The notes under the pieces: generated by a model
What the model saw: the letters and a program-made list of their open reading frames with translations, nothing else
The model's database searches: none
What the model was told of the DNA's origin: nothing
Shown here: piece by piece, positions 1 through 7,956 of the stretch
Position numbering within the stretch: the stretch's first letter is position 1
Layout: each line of letters begins with the position of its first letter
Made by a program: the position numbers and the translations under genes
Source of the DNA: Pseudoxanthomonas sp.
GTDB taxonomy: Bacteria > Pseudomonadota > Gammaproteobacteria > Xanthomonadales > Xanthomonadaceae
Direction of reading: 5' to 3'
Assembly (NCBI RefSeq): GCF_027498035.1
Contig: NZ_CP114978.1
Coordinates: forward strand, 496,001-560,000
Length of the DNA stretch: 64,000 nucleotides

Positions 1-2190
1 ATGGCCTATTGGGTGGATCGCCAGCGCTATCCGGTCCCCGAGGCTGGCACCTGCAGCGATCGCGATGAGGGTCCGACCATCAGTCAGTCCGAGCAGCGCG
101 TGCTGTCGACCTTCGGCCTGGCGCCGGCCGGTGGCGACCTGCATGCGCTGGTGGAGGCACTGGCCGGAACACCGCAGGAGCGCGCGAAGCTCGAGGCGAT
201 CCTGGCCGACGTGCAGGCAGGCGCGGCGCCGGATGCGGCACTGGGGCCAGGCGCGCGCGGCTTATGGTCAGGCCTGAACGAGATCCTGCTGCGGCTGGTG
301 TCGGCGGCCTTGCTGCAGGACGTGCATGACTTCTTCTTCGTGCCGGCACGACGCGAGGTGATGGAGCGCAGCCTGCGCGAGCGATTGATGGCGGGCGGCG
401 GGCCATTCGTGGTCGTGGCCCATAGCCAGGGCTCGATGATCGCCTATGAGGTCTTGCGCAAGCTCAAGGCTGCCGAGTGCGACGTGGCGCTGTTCCTGAC
501 GATTGGATCGCCGTTGGGGTTGCCGGCGGTGCGCAGCATGTTCAAGCAGGACATCAAGAAGAAAAAGCTGCCGTTCCCGCCGTGTGTGCGGGCCTGGTAC
601 AACGTCGCCGACCGGCTGGATCCGGTTGCGCTGGACGGTGACCTGAGCGATGACATCGAAGGCGCTGGCGATCGTTTCACCAATTTCACAGGGAGCAGGA
701 TCAACCCCGACGCGCCGCGTAATCCGCATTCGGGCTCCGGCTATCTGTCGATTCCCCAGGTGCGCAGCCATGTGCGTGCGGTGGTCGGCACTGGTTTCGA
801 CCAGCCAGTCACCAGCACGGTGGTGCTCAAGGACCTGTCCGATAGGATGGAAGCGCATGGCAGTGCGATGCGCCATGAAGTACTGATCGAGCTGGACCAG
901 CTTCCCGCCGGCATGCGACCGACGCAGGCGCGCCAGGCCCTGGTCGATCAGATCCGCGCCCTGGCTGCACCGGAAACCGGCCTGTCCGGCGAGGCGCTGG
1001 ACGAGGCGATCTGGCTGGAAGATTCGATGGAGCGTTTCGTCTCGGCGCAGCTCACGCGCTTCGAGATCGAGTCGCTGCGCAGCCAGTACAGGACGCTCAA
1101 TTTCAAACGCCTGTGGCGCGACGCCGGCAAGCGGGCGCTGCTGGACCGCTCGCGTAGCGTGATCCAGGCCGATGCCGCGCAGAACGCCTATCACGCGCTG
1201 GGGCAGGGGATCGGCTGGGCGGTGCTGGATACGGGGATTGCCGCCGGACACCCGCATTTCCATGAGGCTGGCGTGCGCGATGTCGTGGTGGCGCAATGGG
1301 ATTGCACGGTGCGCGGGCGTCCACGCGAACTCAGGCGCAGTGACGGCCGCGACTTCAGTCACCTGGACAAGGCGGGGCATGGCACGCATGTGGCCGGGAT
1401 CATCGCTGGCCATTGCTCGGCGCCATTGCCGGGTGGTGACGGCAAGACGTGGGTGGATTTCACCGCAATCGCGCCACAGGCGCAGCTATACGGTTTCAAG
1501 GTGCTCGACGACCAGGGCAATGGCCGGGATTCCTGGGTGATCAAGGCCATCCAGCAGGTCGCGCGGATCAATGACGAGGCCGGCCAGTTGGTGATCCATG
1601 GCGTCAACCTGAGCCTGGGCGGCTGGTTCGATGCGGAAAGCTATGGCTGTGGCTTCACGCCGCTGTGCAATGAACTGCGCCGGCTGTGGCGGCAAGGCGT
1701 GGTGGTCGTGCTGGCGGCGGGCAACGAAGGCCTGGCCTGGCTGATCCAGCAGGACGGCATGGCGCTGGCGGCCAACATGGACATGACCATCGGTGACCCG
1801 GCCAACCTGGAGGAAGCCATCGCCGTGGGTTCGGTGCACAAGACCAATCCGCGCAGCTACGGCGTGTCGTATTTCTCTTCAAAGGGGCCAACGGCCGACG
1901 GGCGCTGCAAGCCGGACGTGGTGGCGCCGGGCGAGAAGATCATCTCGGCGCACTTCGGCTACAAGGCCAGGGATCGGAGCACCTGGATGGTGGAAATGAG
2001 CGGTACCAGCATGGCTGCGCCGCATGTGTCAGGGTTGATCGCGGGTTTCCTGTCGGTGCGGCGCGAGTACATCGGCTTCCCCGACAAGATCAAGGAGGTG
2101 CTGATGAACCACTGCAACGACATCGGCCGCGACCGCTACATGCAGGGCCGCGGGATTCCGAATCTGGTCAAGATGCTGGCCGAGACCTGA
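1..2190 (+). CDS. Fusion of a lipase-like alpha/beta-hydrolase region with a subtilisin-family (S8) serine protease; 5' end probably cut by the window
   Basis: The C-terminal half is a subtilisin-type peptidase with the full triad visible: Asp410 in VLDTGIA, His460 in GHGTHVAG, Ser670 in GTSMAAPH, and the oxyanion Asn575 in AAGNEG. The N-terminal part resembles a DUF676/PGAP1-type lipase: nucleophile elbow AHSQGS (Ser142), an acid in NVADRLDPVAL (Asp204 or Asp207) and His243 in NPHSGSGY. No signal peptide is seen, and the first strands expected of a complete alpha/beta hydrolase are missing, so the true start is probably upstream of base 1. Two hydrolases in one cytoplasmic-looking chain is unusual, and its substrate is unknown. 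It is followed convergently by smpB. The protease call is firm; the lipase-like call is from motifs only. Confidence 0.85.
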   Translation: MAYWVDRQRYPVPEAGTCSDRDEGPTISQSEQRVLSTFGLAPAGGDLHALVEALAGTPQERAKLEAILADVQAGAAPDAALGPGARGLWSGLNEILLRLVSAALLQDVHDFFFVPARREVMERSLRERLMAGGGPFVVVAHSQGSMIAYEVLRKLKAAECDVALFLTIGSPLGLPAVRSMFKQDIKKKKLPFPPCVRAWYNVADRLDPVALDGDLSDDIEGAGDRFTNFTGSRINPDAPRNPHSGSGYLSIPQVRSHVRAVVGTGFDQPVTSTVVLKDLSDRMEAHGSAMRHEVLIELDQLPAGMRPTQARQALVDQIRALAAPETGLSGEALDEAIWLEDSMERFVSAQLTRFEIESLRSQYRTLNFKRLWRDAGKRALLDRSRSVIQADAAQNAYHALGQGIGWAVLDTGIAAGHPHFHEAGVRDVVVAQWDCTVRGRPRELRRSDGRDFSHLDKAGHGTHVAGIIAGHCSAPLPGGDGKTWVDFTAIAPQAQLYGFKVLDDQGNGRDSWVIKAIQQVARINDEAGQLVIHGVNLSLGGWFDAESYGCGFTPLCNELRRLWRQGVVVVLAAGNEGLAWLIQQDGMALAANMDMTIGDPANLEEAIAVGSVHKTNPRSYGVSYFSSKGPTADGRCKPDVVAPGEKIISAHFGYKARDRSTWMVEMSGTSMAAPHVSGLIAGFLSVRREYIGFPDKIKEVLMNHCNDIGRDRYMQGRGIPNLVKMLAET

Positions 2191-2226
2191 TGCCAGGCGC
2201 GGGCCTGGTCGCTAGCCAGCGCGCGA

Positions 2227-2721
2227 TCAGGCGTCGCGGTTGTGCCGGCGCATCACGCGCTGCTTGTCGCGCGCCCACTCGCGATCCTTTTCGGTCGCGC
2301 GCTTGTCGTGGGTCTGCTTGCCCTTGGCCAGTGCCAGTTCCAGTTTGACCTTGTTGCCCTTCCAGTACATCGCCGTGGGGATCAGCGTGTAGCCGTCGCG
2401 CTCGACCTTGCCGACCAGTACGTCGATCTCGCGACGGTGCAGCAGCAGCTTGCGGGTGCGGCGGTCATCGGCGAGTACGTGGGTGGAGGCCTGGATCAGC
2501 GGCGTGAACTGCGCGCCGAACAGGAACAGTTCACCGCTGCGCACCACCGCATAGCTTTCGCCGATGTTGGCGCGACCTGCACGGATCGACTTCAGCTCCC
2601 AGCCCTGCAGCGCCAGTCCGGCCTCCATGCGTTCCTCGAGGTGGTACTCGTGGCGCGCGCGCTTGTTCAGCGCGATGGTGCCCGTGCTGTTTGCTTTATC
2701 CTTGTCCGACTTCTTTGCCAT
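2227..2721 (-). CDS. smpB: SsrA-binding protein SmpB (trans-translation)
   Basis: 164 residues, the usual SmpB length. SmpB binds tmRNA and brings it to stalled ribosomes for tagging and rescue. Typical segments are visible: the N-terminal NKRARHEYHLEERMEAGL stretch, the core WELKSIRAGRANIGESY, and a basic lysine/arginine-rich C-terminal tail that is known to enter the empty mRNA channel. The open frame runs far upstream, but the ATG at 2721 gives the family N-terminus (MAKKSDKDK), so that start is chosen. It is divergent from ratA with about 70 bp between, a common proteobacterial arrangement. The tmRNA gene itself is not in the window. Confidence 0.97.
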   Translation of the reverse strand: MAKKSDKDKANSTGTIALNKRARHEYHLEERMEAGLALQGWELKSIRAGRANIGESYAVVRSGELFLFGAQFTPLIQASTHVLADDRRTRKLLLHRREIDVLVGKVERDGYTLIPTAMYWKGNKVKLELALAKGKQTHDKRATEKDREWARDKQRVMRRHNRDA

Positions 2722-2790
2722 CCGTCCATTGTCGCTGATGGAGACGGCTGGAGCGAGTCCGCATTTACACAGGCTTCCCGCACTCCCACG

Positions 2791-3219
2791 ATGCCCACCA
2801 TCCGCCGCAGCGCCCTGGTCGAACATCCGGCCGAATTCATGTTCGACCTGGTCAACGACGTCCAGGCCTATCCCCGTCGATTCGGTTGGTGCGACAAGGC
2901 CGAGATCCTCGAATCGACCGACACGCGCATGGTGGCGCGCCTGGACCTGGGGCTTGGCGCCTTGCGCACCTGGTTCACCACCGAGAACACCCTGGAGCGT
3001 CCGGGTCGGATCGACATGAACCTCAAGGACGGCCCGTTCCGCAAGCTGCATGGGCTGTGGGAGTTCCAGGCGCTGGGCGAAGGTGTCAGCAAGGTCAGCC
3101 TGACCCTGGATTTCGAGCCTTCCAGCCGCCTGCTGGGGCCGGCGTTCACGCTGGGATTCCAGGGGCTGGCCGACCGCATGGTCGATGATTTCGTGCGGAC
3201 CGCAGACCGCGGCGGCTGA
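2791..3219 (+). CDS. ratA: RatA/Coq10-family START-domain protein
   Basis: 142 residues of the START-like Coq10/RatA family. Characteristic stretches are EHPAEFMFDLVNDVQAYP near the N-terminus, a WCDKAEIL strand and the C-terminal helix FQGLADRMVDDFVRTA. Members are described either as ubiquinone-binding (Coq10-like) chaperones or as the RatA ribosome anti-association factor; sequence alone does not decide, and the toxin label is disputed. The start at 2791 is chosen because it fits the family N-terminus (MPTIRRSA). The stop overlaps the next gene by one base (TGATG), so ratA and rnfH are probably co-translated. Divergent from smpB, as in many gammaproteobacteria. Confidence 0.9.
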   Translation: MPTIRRSALVEHPAEFMFDLVNDVQAYPRRFGWCDKAEILESTDTRMVARLDLGLGALRTWFTTENTLERPGRIDMNLKDGPFRKLHGLWEFQALGEGVSKVSLTLDFEPSSRLLGPAFTLGFQGLADRMVDDFVRTADRGG

Positions 3220-3479
3220 TGCCGATGCAGATCGAAGTGGTGCTGGCTTGGTCGCGGGGCTATCGCGCCGTGACACTGGAGCTGCCAGAAGGGGCCTGCG
3301 TGGCCGATGCGTTGAACGCCGCCGCGTTTGAAGAAGCAGGGCTGGCCACGGGGATGTCCGTGTTCGGCGTCAATGCGACGCCGCAGACCGTATTGAATGA
3401 TGGCGACCGCGTCGAATTGCTGCGGCCGCTGCTGATCGATCCGAAGGAAGCCCGCCGGCGTCGCGCCGCCGGGCCGTGA
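3219..3479 (+). CDS. rnfH: RnfH-family ubiquitin-fold protein (RatB)
   Basis: 86 residues with the beta-grasp (ubiquitin-like) RnfH pattern: an N-terminal strand IEVVLAW, then ELPEGACVADALNAA, and the C-terminal DGDRVELLRPLLIDPKEARRRRA, which is diagnostic of the family. Its biochemical role is not established; its constant partner is the START-domain gene directly upstream, with which it overlaps by one base. The start could also be the methionine two codons further on (position 3225). It ends 22 bp before the convergent bamE. Confidence 0.92.
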   Translation: MPMQIEVVLAWSRGYRAVTLELPEGACVADALNAAAFEEAGLATGMSVFGVNATPQTVLNDGDRVELLRPLLIDPKEARRRRAAGP

Positions 3480-3501
3480 AGCCTTTGCTCAGGTCAGGCG
3501 A

Positions 3502-3900
3502 TCAACCGCCGCCCTGGCCCTTCTTCTTGTCCTTGGCCAGGTTCGGTCCGAACTGGCGGACGCTGTTGCGCGCGAGCTGTTCGTCCTGGTTGGGGAAGTA
3601 ATCGCCATCCCACTTGGTCACCTGGTCGTTGTCGAAGTACACCGTGAAGTTCTTCATGTGCACGTGGCCCAGGCGGCCGGTGCGTTCGGTGGCGGTGTAA
3701 TCCCAGCGCTGCGCATGGAACGGATCGGCGACGGACGGCGTGCCCAGCAGTGCCAGTACCTGCTGCTTGCTCTGGCCAACGACCAACTGGTCCACGTCCG
3801 CCTTGTCCACCAGGTTGCCCTGATAGATAGGCTGCTTGTAGATGATGCCGCAGCCGGAAGTGGCGAGGCCGATGGCGGCGATCAACAGGTAATTGCGCAT
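3502..3900 (-). CDS. bamE: Outer membrane protein assembly lipoprotein BamE
   Basis: 132 residues. A short lipoprotein signal ends in the lipobox LATSGC, placing the acylated cysteine at residue 17, so the mature protein should sit on the periplasmic face of the outer membrane as part of the BAM beta-barrel assembly machine. The SmpA/OmlA core is visible: KQPIYQGNLVDKADVDQL, then VGQSKQQVLALLGTPSVADPF and the strand pair RWDYTATE and FTVYFDNDQVTKWDGDYFP. The lysine/glycine-rich tail is probably flexible. It is divergent from fur, an arrangement typical of xanthomonads and pseudomonads (omlA-fur). Confidence 0.95.
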   Translation of the reverse strand: MRNYLLIAAIGLATSGCGIIYKQPIYQGNLVDKADVDQLVVGQSKQQVLALLGTPSVADPFHAQRWDYTATERTGRLGHVHMKNFTVYFDNDQVTKWDGDYFPNQDEQLARNSVRQFGPNLAKDKKKGQGGG

Positions 3901-3941
3901 GGAGAAGGGCGTCTGCGATAGGGCGGGAACGAGCTTTGCGA

Positions 3942-3950
3942 TGATACACT
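3942..3950 (+). promoter_or_regulatory. Candidate extended -10 element of the fur promoter
   Basis: TGATACACT reads as an extended -10 (TGn followed by TACACT, four of six matches to TATAAT) about 67 bases before the fur start. No convincing -35 or classical 19-bp Fur box was found in the bamE-fur intergenic region, so this is a weak assignment. Confidence 0.3.
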
Positions 3951-4016
3951 GCGCCCATCGCCGCGACCCAATCGCGAGGCAGCTGGCGCTAAACCGCCAA
4001 TGAATGGGAGCCCCCG

Positions 4017-4421
4017 ATGGAATCGCAGGATCTACGCAAGGTTGGCCTGAAGGTCACCCACCCGCGCCTTCGCATCCTGGCACTGCTGGAAGAAGCCAAG
4101 CCGCGCCACATGACCGCTGAAGACATCTACCGCTCCCTGATGGGCGTGGGTGATGAAATCGGCCTGGCCACGGTGTACCGCGTGCTGACCCAGTTCGAGG
4201 CCGCCGGCCTGGTGCTGAAGCACAACTTCGAAGGTGGCCAGGCCGTTTACGAACTGGACCGTGGCGAACACCACGACCACATGGTCGACATCGAGTCCGG
4301 CAAGGTCATCGAGTTTTCCAGTGACGAGATCGAAGCGCTGCAGGAGAAGATCGCCGCCGAACACGGTTACGAGATCGAGGAGCACTCGCTGGTGCTGTAC
4401 GTGCGCAAGAAGCGCAAGTAA
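4017..4421 (+). CDS. fur: Ferric uptake regulator Fur
   Basis: 134 residues. The N-terminal winged helix is clear (LKVTHPRLRILALLEE, then DEIGLATVYRVLTQFEAAGLV), followed by the dimerisation and metal-binding half with EHHDHMVD and IEFSSDEIEALQEKIA. It represses iron-acquisition genes when loaded with ferrous iron. The protein contains no cysteine at all, so the structural CxxC zinc site of Escherichia coli Fur is absent; its position reads DIES. Cysteine-poor Fur proteins are known in Pseudomonas. It is divergent from bamE and is followed by a terminator shared with the convergent recN. Confidence 0.97.
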   Translation: MESQDLRKVGLKVTHPRLRILALLEEAKPRHMTAEDIYRSLMGVGDEIGLATVYRVLTQFEAAGLVLKHNFEGGQAVYELDRGEHHDHMVDIESGKVIEFSSDEIEALQEKIAAEHGYEIEEHSLVLYVRKKRK

Positions 4422-4444
4422 GTCCAGTTCAGTGCCTGCATTGG

Positions 4445-4468
4445 AAGGCCGGGGCAACCCGGCCTTTT
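4445..4468 (+). terminator. Intrinsic terminator between fur and recN
   Basis: A 9-bp stem, AAGGCCGGG with CCCGGCCTT, with a GCAA tetraloop, runs into TTTT. It lies 24 bases after the fur stop and just before the stop of the convergent recN, so it may act on both strands. Confidence 0.85.
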
Positions 4469-4475
4469 GCTTGGG

Positions 4476-6143
4476 TCAGGCGACCGATTCCAGCAGCTTG
4501 CCAGCTGCGGCACGGGCCTCGGCGCTGATTTCCACGCCGCCCAGCATGCGTGCCAGTTCTTCCTGGCGGGCCTTGGCATCGAGTGATTCGACCGACGACT
4601 GGGTCATGCCTTCGACCGGCGCCTTGCTGACGCGGTAATGGGCGTGGCCCTGTGCGGCGACCTGTGGCTGGTGGGTCACGCACAGCACCTGGCGCTCGCG
4701 ACCCAGGTCGCGCAGCTTCTTGCCGACGATATCGGCGACCGCACCACCGATGCCCGAGTCGACTTCGTCGAAGATCATGGTCGGCACCGCGTCCGAGCCC
4801 AGCGCGGCCACTTCGATGGCCAGCGAGATACGCGACAGCTCGCCGCCCGAGGCGACCTTGCGCAGCGGGCGCGGCGGCTGGCCGGCATTGGCGGCGACCA
4901 GGAGTTCGACGCGTTCGGCGCCCTGCGGATCGGGCCGGTCGGCGTCGTTGGATTCGAGCTGGACCTCCAGCTTGCCGCCACCCATGCCGAGTTCGCCGAT
5001 CAGCGCACTGGTCTTCTTGGCCAGGCTGGTGGCGGCCTTGGTGCGGATCTTGGTCAGCGCGGCGGCGGCAGTGCGCCAGGCCTGGCGGGCGGTTTCGAGT
5101 TCGGTGTTGAGGCCGGCCAGGCGTTCGCCAGCGCCGCGCAGGCCTTCCAGTTCGGCCTCGATCCGATCCGCGACTTCGCCAAGCTGCTCGGGTGTGACCC
5201 GGTGTTTGCGGGCCAGGTCGTGCAGACGGGTCAGGCGGCGCTCGGCGCGTTCGAACTGGTCCGGGTCCACGTCCAGCTCATCGCGGATCTGACTGAGCAG
5301 GCCCAGCGCTTCGTCCATCTGGATCTGGGCGCTTTCCAGCATGCTGTCCACTTCGCCCAGACGCGGCTCGTGGTTGACCACGCGGGCCAGTTCGCCACGG
5401 GTCTGCAGCAGCAGGCGGCCCGCCGAAGGGCCGTCCTCACCGGACAGTCGGGCCAGCCCGTCGTCGCAGGCTTGGATCAGGGTGGAGGCATGGGCCTGGC
5501 GACGGTGCGCCGCGACCAGGTCCTGGATCGCGACCGGCGACAGGTCTTCGCGGCGCAGCTCGTCCAGTTGGTGCTGCAGGTAATTCAGGCGGTCGGAGAC
5601 ATCGCCGGCCGCGGTCAGGCGTTCGCGCTCGGCCAGCAGCGTGTTCCAGGCGCTGGCGGCTTTCTGCACCGCGACCAGTTGCGCCTGCGAGCCGGCAAAA
5701 GCGTCCAGCAGCGCCAGCTGGCTGCCCTTGGACAGCAGTGCCTGGTGCTCGTGCTGGCCGTGGATTTCCACCAGCAGCCCGGCCAGTTCACTCAGCTGGG
5801 ACAGGGTCACGCTGCGGCCGTTGATCCAACTGCGTGAACCACCATCGGCGCGCAGCACGCGGCGTAGCTGGCACTGGCCGGACTCATCCAGCGCATGCTC
5901 GGCCAGCCAGGTCAGGGCAGGGGCTTTGGGCGGAAGGTCGAATTCGGCCGACAGCTCGGCGCGCTGGGCGCCGTGGCGGACCACGCCGGCATCGGCGCGC
6001 AGGCCGGACAGAAAGCCCAGCGCGTCGACCAGCAGTGACTTGCCGGCGCCGGTCTCACCGGAGATCACGGTCATGCCAGGGCCGAATTCCATGTCCGTGG
6101 CGCGAACCACGGCGAAGTCTTTGATGGTGAGGTGTCGGAGCAT
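4476..6143 (-). CDS. recN: DNA repair protein RecN (SMC-like ATPase)
   Basis: 555 residues, normal for RecN. The N-terminus MLRHLTIKDFAVV is followed by the Walker A motif GETGAGKSLLVDAL. A long central coiled coil with heptad-like glutamate/leucine-rich helices follows, then the C-terminal ABC signature ASGGELSRISLA and Walker B TMIFDEVDSGIGG. RecN acts at double-strand breaks, holding or aligning DNA for recombination. The ATG at 6143 is chosen because it is where family similarity begins. It is divergent from hrcA, with about 90 bp between the two starts. RecN is usually LexA-regulated, but no clear LexA box was recognised here. Confidence 0.96.
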   Translation of the reverse strand: MLRHLTIKDFAVVRATDMEFGPGMTVISGETGAGKSLLVDALGFLSGLRADAGVVRHGAQRAELSAEFDLPPKAPALTWLAEHALDESGQCQLRRVLRADGGSRSWINGRSVTLSQLSELAGLLVEIHGQHEHQALLSKGSQLALLDAFAGSQAQLVAVQKAASAWNTLLAERERLTAAGDVSDRLNYLQHQLDELRREDLSPVAIQDLVAAHRRQAHASTLIQACDDGLARLSGEDGPSAGRLLLQTRGELARVVNHEPRLGEVDSMLESAQIQMDEALGLLSQIRDELDVDPDQFERAERRLTRLHDLARKHRVTPEQLGEVADRIEAELEGLRGAGERLAGLNTELETARQAWRTAAAALTKIRTKAATSLAKKTSALIGELGMGGGKLEVQLESNDADRPDPQGAERVELLVAANAGQPPRPLRKVASGGELSRISLAIEVAALGSDAVPTMIFDEVDSGIGGAVADIVGKKLRDLGRERQVLCVTHQPQVAAQGHAHYRVSKAPVEGMTQSSVESLDAKARQEELARMLGGVEISAEARAAAGKLLESVA

Positions 6144-6199
6144 AGTCGGGCGGCATTGTAGGGCCAGTCGGCGCACAGGCTGAGACTGGCAGCGACAGG

Positions 6200-6228
6200 T
6201 TGCAAAGGTGGCGCCCGGCCGCTATCTA
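6200..6228 (+). promoter_or_regulatory. Candidate sigma70-type promoter giving a leaderless hrcA mRNA
   Basis: TTGCAA at 6200-6205 and TATCTA at 6223-6228 are separated by 17 bases, four of six matches for each hexamer. Transcription would start about seven bases downstream, at or next to the hrcA ATG at 6235. There is no Shine-Dalgarno sequence before that ATG, which fits a leaderless message. This is inferred from sequence only. Confidence 0.45.
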
Positions 6229-6234
6229 TCGACC

Positions 6235-7305
6235 ATGAATTCCCGAAGTCCCGACCTGGATGCGCGCTCGCGGCAGTTGCTGCGGACCCTGATCGGCCGC
6301 TACATCCACGACGGCGAACCGGTCGGGTCGCGCACCCTGGCCCAGCACGCGGGCCTGGATGTGAGCGCGGCGACCATCCGCAACATCCTCGCCGACCTGG
6401 AGGATGCCGGGCTGCTGACCTCGCCGCACACCTCGGCCGGGCGCATCCCGACCGCGCAGGGCTACCGGGTGTTCGTGGATAGCCTGGTCCAGATGCAGCC
6501 GCTGGCCGAGCGCGAAGTCGCCCGCCTGCGTGCCGAGCTCCCGGCGGGCACCGGCACCCAGGCGCTGCTGGGCAATGCTTCGGAGTTGCTGTCGGCGATG
6601 ACCCATTTCGTTGGCGTGGTCGGCGCGCCCAGGCGCGAGCAGTTCGCCTTCCGCCATATCGATTTCGTGCCGCTGGACGGGCGCCGGGTGCTGGCGATCC
6701 TGGTCTTCGCCGACAACGATGTGCAGAACCGGGTGATCGAGCCGCGGCGCTTCTACGACCCGTCCGAGCTGGAGCGGGTGGCCAACTATCTGAATGCGCA
6801 TTTCGCCGGCCGGCCCATCGCCGAGATCCGGGCCACGCTGCTGCGCGAACTGCGCGCGGCCCGCTCGGAGATGGAGGGTCTGCTGGCCCACACCGTCGAG
6901 CTGGCCGAACACGCCCTGACCCCGTCGGACGACGACATGGTGCTGGCCGGCCAGACCCGCTTGATGGGCGTGCAGGATCTCTCCGACCTGGATAGGTTGC
7001 GCGACCTGTTCGAGACCTTCGCCCGCAAGCGCGAGATCCTGCAGCTGCTCGAACGCACCATCAGTGCGCCGGGCGTGCGCATCTTCATTGGCGAAGAAAC
7101 CGGCCTGGCGCCCATGGACGGCGTGTCACTGGTGGCCGCGCCGTACCGGGCCAGCGGCCAGGTGTTGGGGGTGCTGGGGGTGATCGGGCCGACCCGGATG
7201 GCCTACCAGCAGGTGATCCCGCTGGTCCAGGCGGCTGCCGATGCGCTCGGTGCGGCAATGCTGCGTCCCGGGGATGACTTGAATCCGTCCGCGCCGACCC
7301 AATAA
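6235..7305 (+). CDS. hrcA: Heat-inducible transcription repressor HrcA
   Basis: 356 residues. HrcA represses class I heat-shock genes by binding the CIRCE operator and needs the GroE chaperonin to stay folded. The N-terminal winged helix shows RQLLRTLIGRYIHDGEPVGS, SAATIRNILADLEDAGLL and PHTSAGRIPTAQGYRVFVD, all strongly conserved. The C-terminal GAF-like part ends with FIGEETG and GVLGVIGPTRMAY. The ATG at 6235 is chosen because family similarity begins there; a GTG at 6208 is possible. It heads the hrcA-grpE-dnaK-dnaJ cluster. No CIRCE palindrome was found near hrcA, grpE or dnaK, so its target probably lies elsewhere (groESL is the usual one). Confidence 0.96.
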   Translation: MNSRSPDLDARSRQLLRTLIGRYIHDGEPVGSRTLAQHAGLDVSAATIRNILADLEDAGLLTSPHTSAGRIPTAQGYRVFVDSLVQMQPLAEREVARLRAELPAGTGTQALLGNASELLSAMTHFVGVVGAPRREQFAFRHIDFVPLDGRRVLAILVFADNDVQNRVIEPRRFYDPSELERVANYLNAHFAGRPIAEIRATLLRELRAARSEMEGLLAHTVELAEHALTPSDDDMVLAGQTRLMGVQDLSDLDRLRDLFETFARKREILQLLERTISAPGVRIFIGEETGLAPMDGVSLVAAPYRASGQVLGVLGVIGPTRMAYQQVIPLVQAAADALGAAMLRPGDDLNPSAPTQ

Positions 7306-7349
7306 GTGGGGCTTGCGGCGGATTGGTCCCGCCATGATGGAACTCCTCG

Positions 7350-7871
7350 ATGACTTCAAACGAACACCAGGCCAGCGTTGACGCGGCCGCCGACGCTCCG
7401 CAGGACGCCGAAACGCTGCTGCTGGCGCAGATCGAAACCCTGCGCAACGAGCTCGACCAGCTGCGCGCCTCGGTCCTGCTGGACCGGGCCGACCTTGAGA
7501 ACCAGCGCAAGCGCGTGGCCCGCGACGTGGACAACGCCCGCAAGTTCGCCAACGAGAAGCTGCTGGGCCAGCTGATGCCGGTTTTCGATAGCCTGGATGC
7601 GGGCCTGACCGCCGCCGGTGCAGAACCCAGCCCGCTGCGCGAAGGCCTGGAGCTCACCCAGAAGCAGCTGCTGAAGGTGGCTGACGACAACGGCCTGACC
7701 GTGCTCGACCCGACCGGACAGCCGTTCAACCCGGACCACCACCAGGCGATCAGCCAGGCGCCGGCCCACGAGGCGGCCCCGGGCAGCGTGCTGCAGGTGT
7801 TCCAGAAGGGCTATCTGCTCAACGACCGCCTGCTGCGCCCGGCGCTGGTGGTGGTCGCGGCGCACGACTGA
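7350..7871 (+). CDS. grpE: Nucleotide exchange factor GrpE
   Basis: 173 residues. GrpE releases ADP from DnaK and acts as a thermosensor. The long N-terminal coiled-coil helix is visible (LLLAQIETLRNELDQLRASV, then RADLENQRKRVARDVDNARK), followed by FANEKLLGQLMPVFDSLD. The C-terminal beta-wing has GQPFNPDHHQAISQ and GSVLQVFQKGYLLNDRLLRP, the classic GrpE signature. It lies 44 bases after hrcA and 155 bases before dnaK. The 44-base gap holds no convincing heat-shock promoter, so it is probably transcribed with hrcA. Confidence 0.97.
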   Translation: MTSNEHQASVDAAADAPQDAETLLLAQIETLRNELDQLRASVLLDRADLENQRKRVARDVDNARKFANEKLLGQLMPVFDSLDAGLTAAGAEPSPLREGLELTQKQLLKVADDNGLTVLDPTGQPFNPDHHQAISQAPAHEAAPGSVLQVFQKGYLLNDRLLRPALVVVAAHD

Positions 7872-7928
7872 TCCATCGTCTGCGTCCCGCCGGCGGGTAA
7901 CCGGCCGGAATTTTGTGTTCCACGGGCG

Positions 7929-7956
7929 CTTGAAGCCCGTCATCACATCCCTATAT
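7929..7956 (+). promoter_or_regulatory. Sigma32 (heat-shock) promoter of dnaK
   Basis: CTTGAAG at 7929-7935, 13 bases, then CCCTATAT at 7949-7956. This closely matches the RpoH consensus (CTTGAAA, 13-15 bases, CCCCATnT). The -35 lies inside a perfect 6-bp inverted repeat, ACGGGC (7922-7927) with GCCCGT (7934-7939). Transcription would start near 7963, leaving a leader of about 64 bases before dnaK. Confidence 0.8.

Noticed and set aside
7311..7338. Possible sigma32 promoter before grpE (CTTGCGG ... CCGCCATG)
   Set aside because: The spacer is about 10 bases instead of 13-15 and the -10 is weak.
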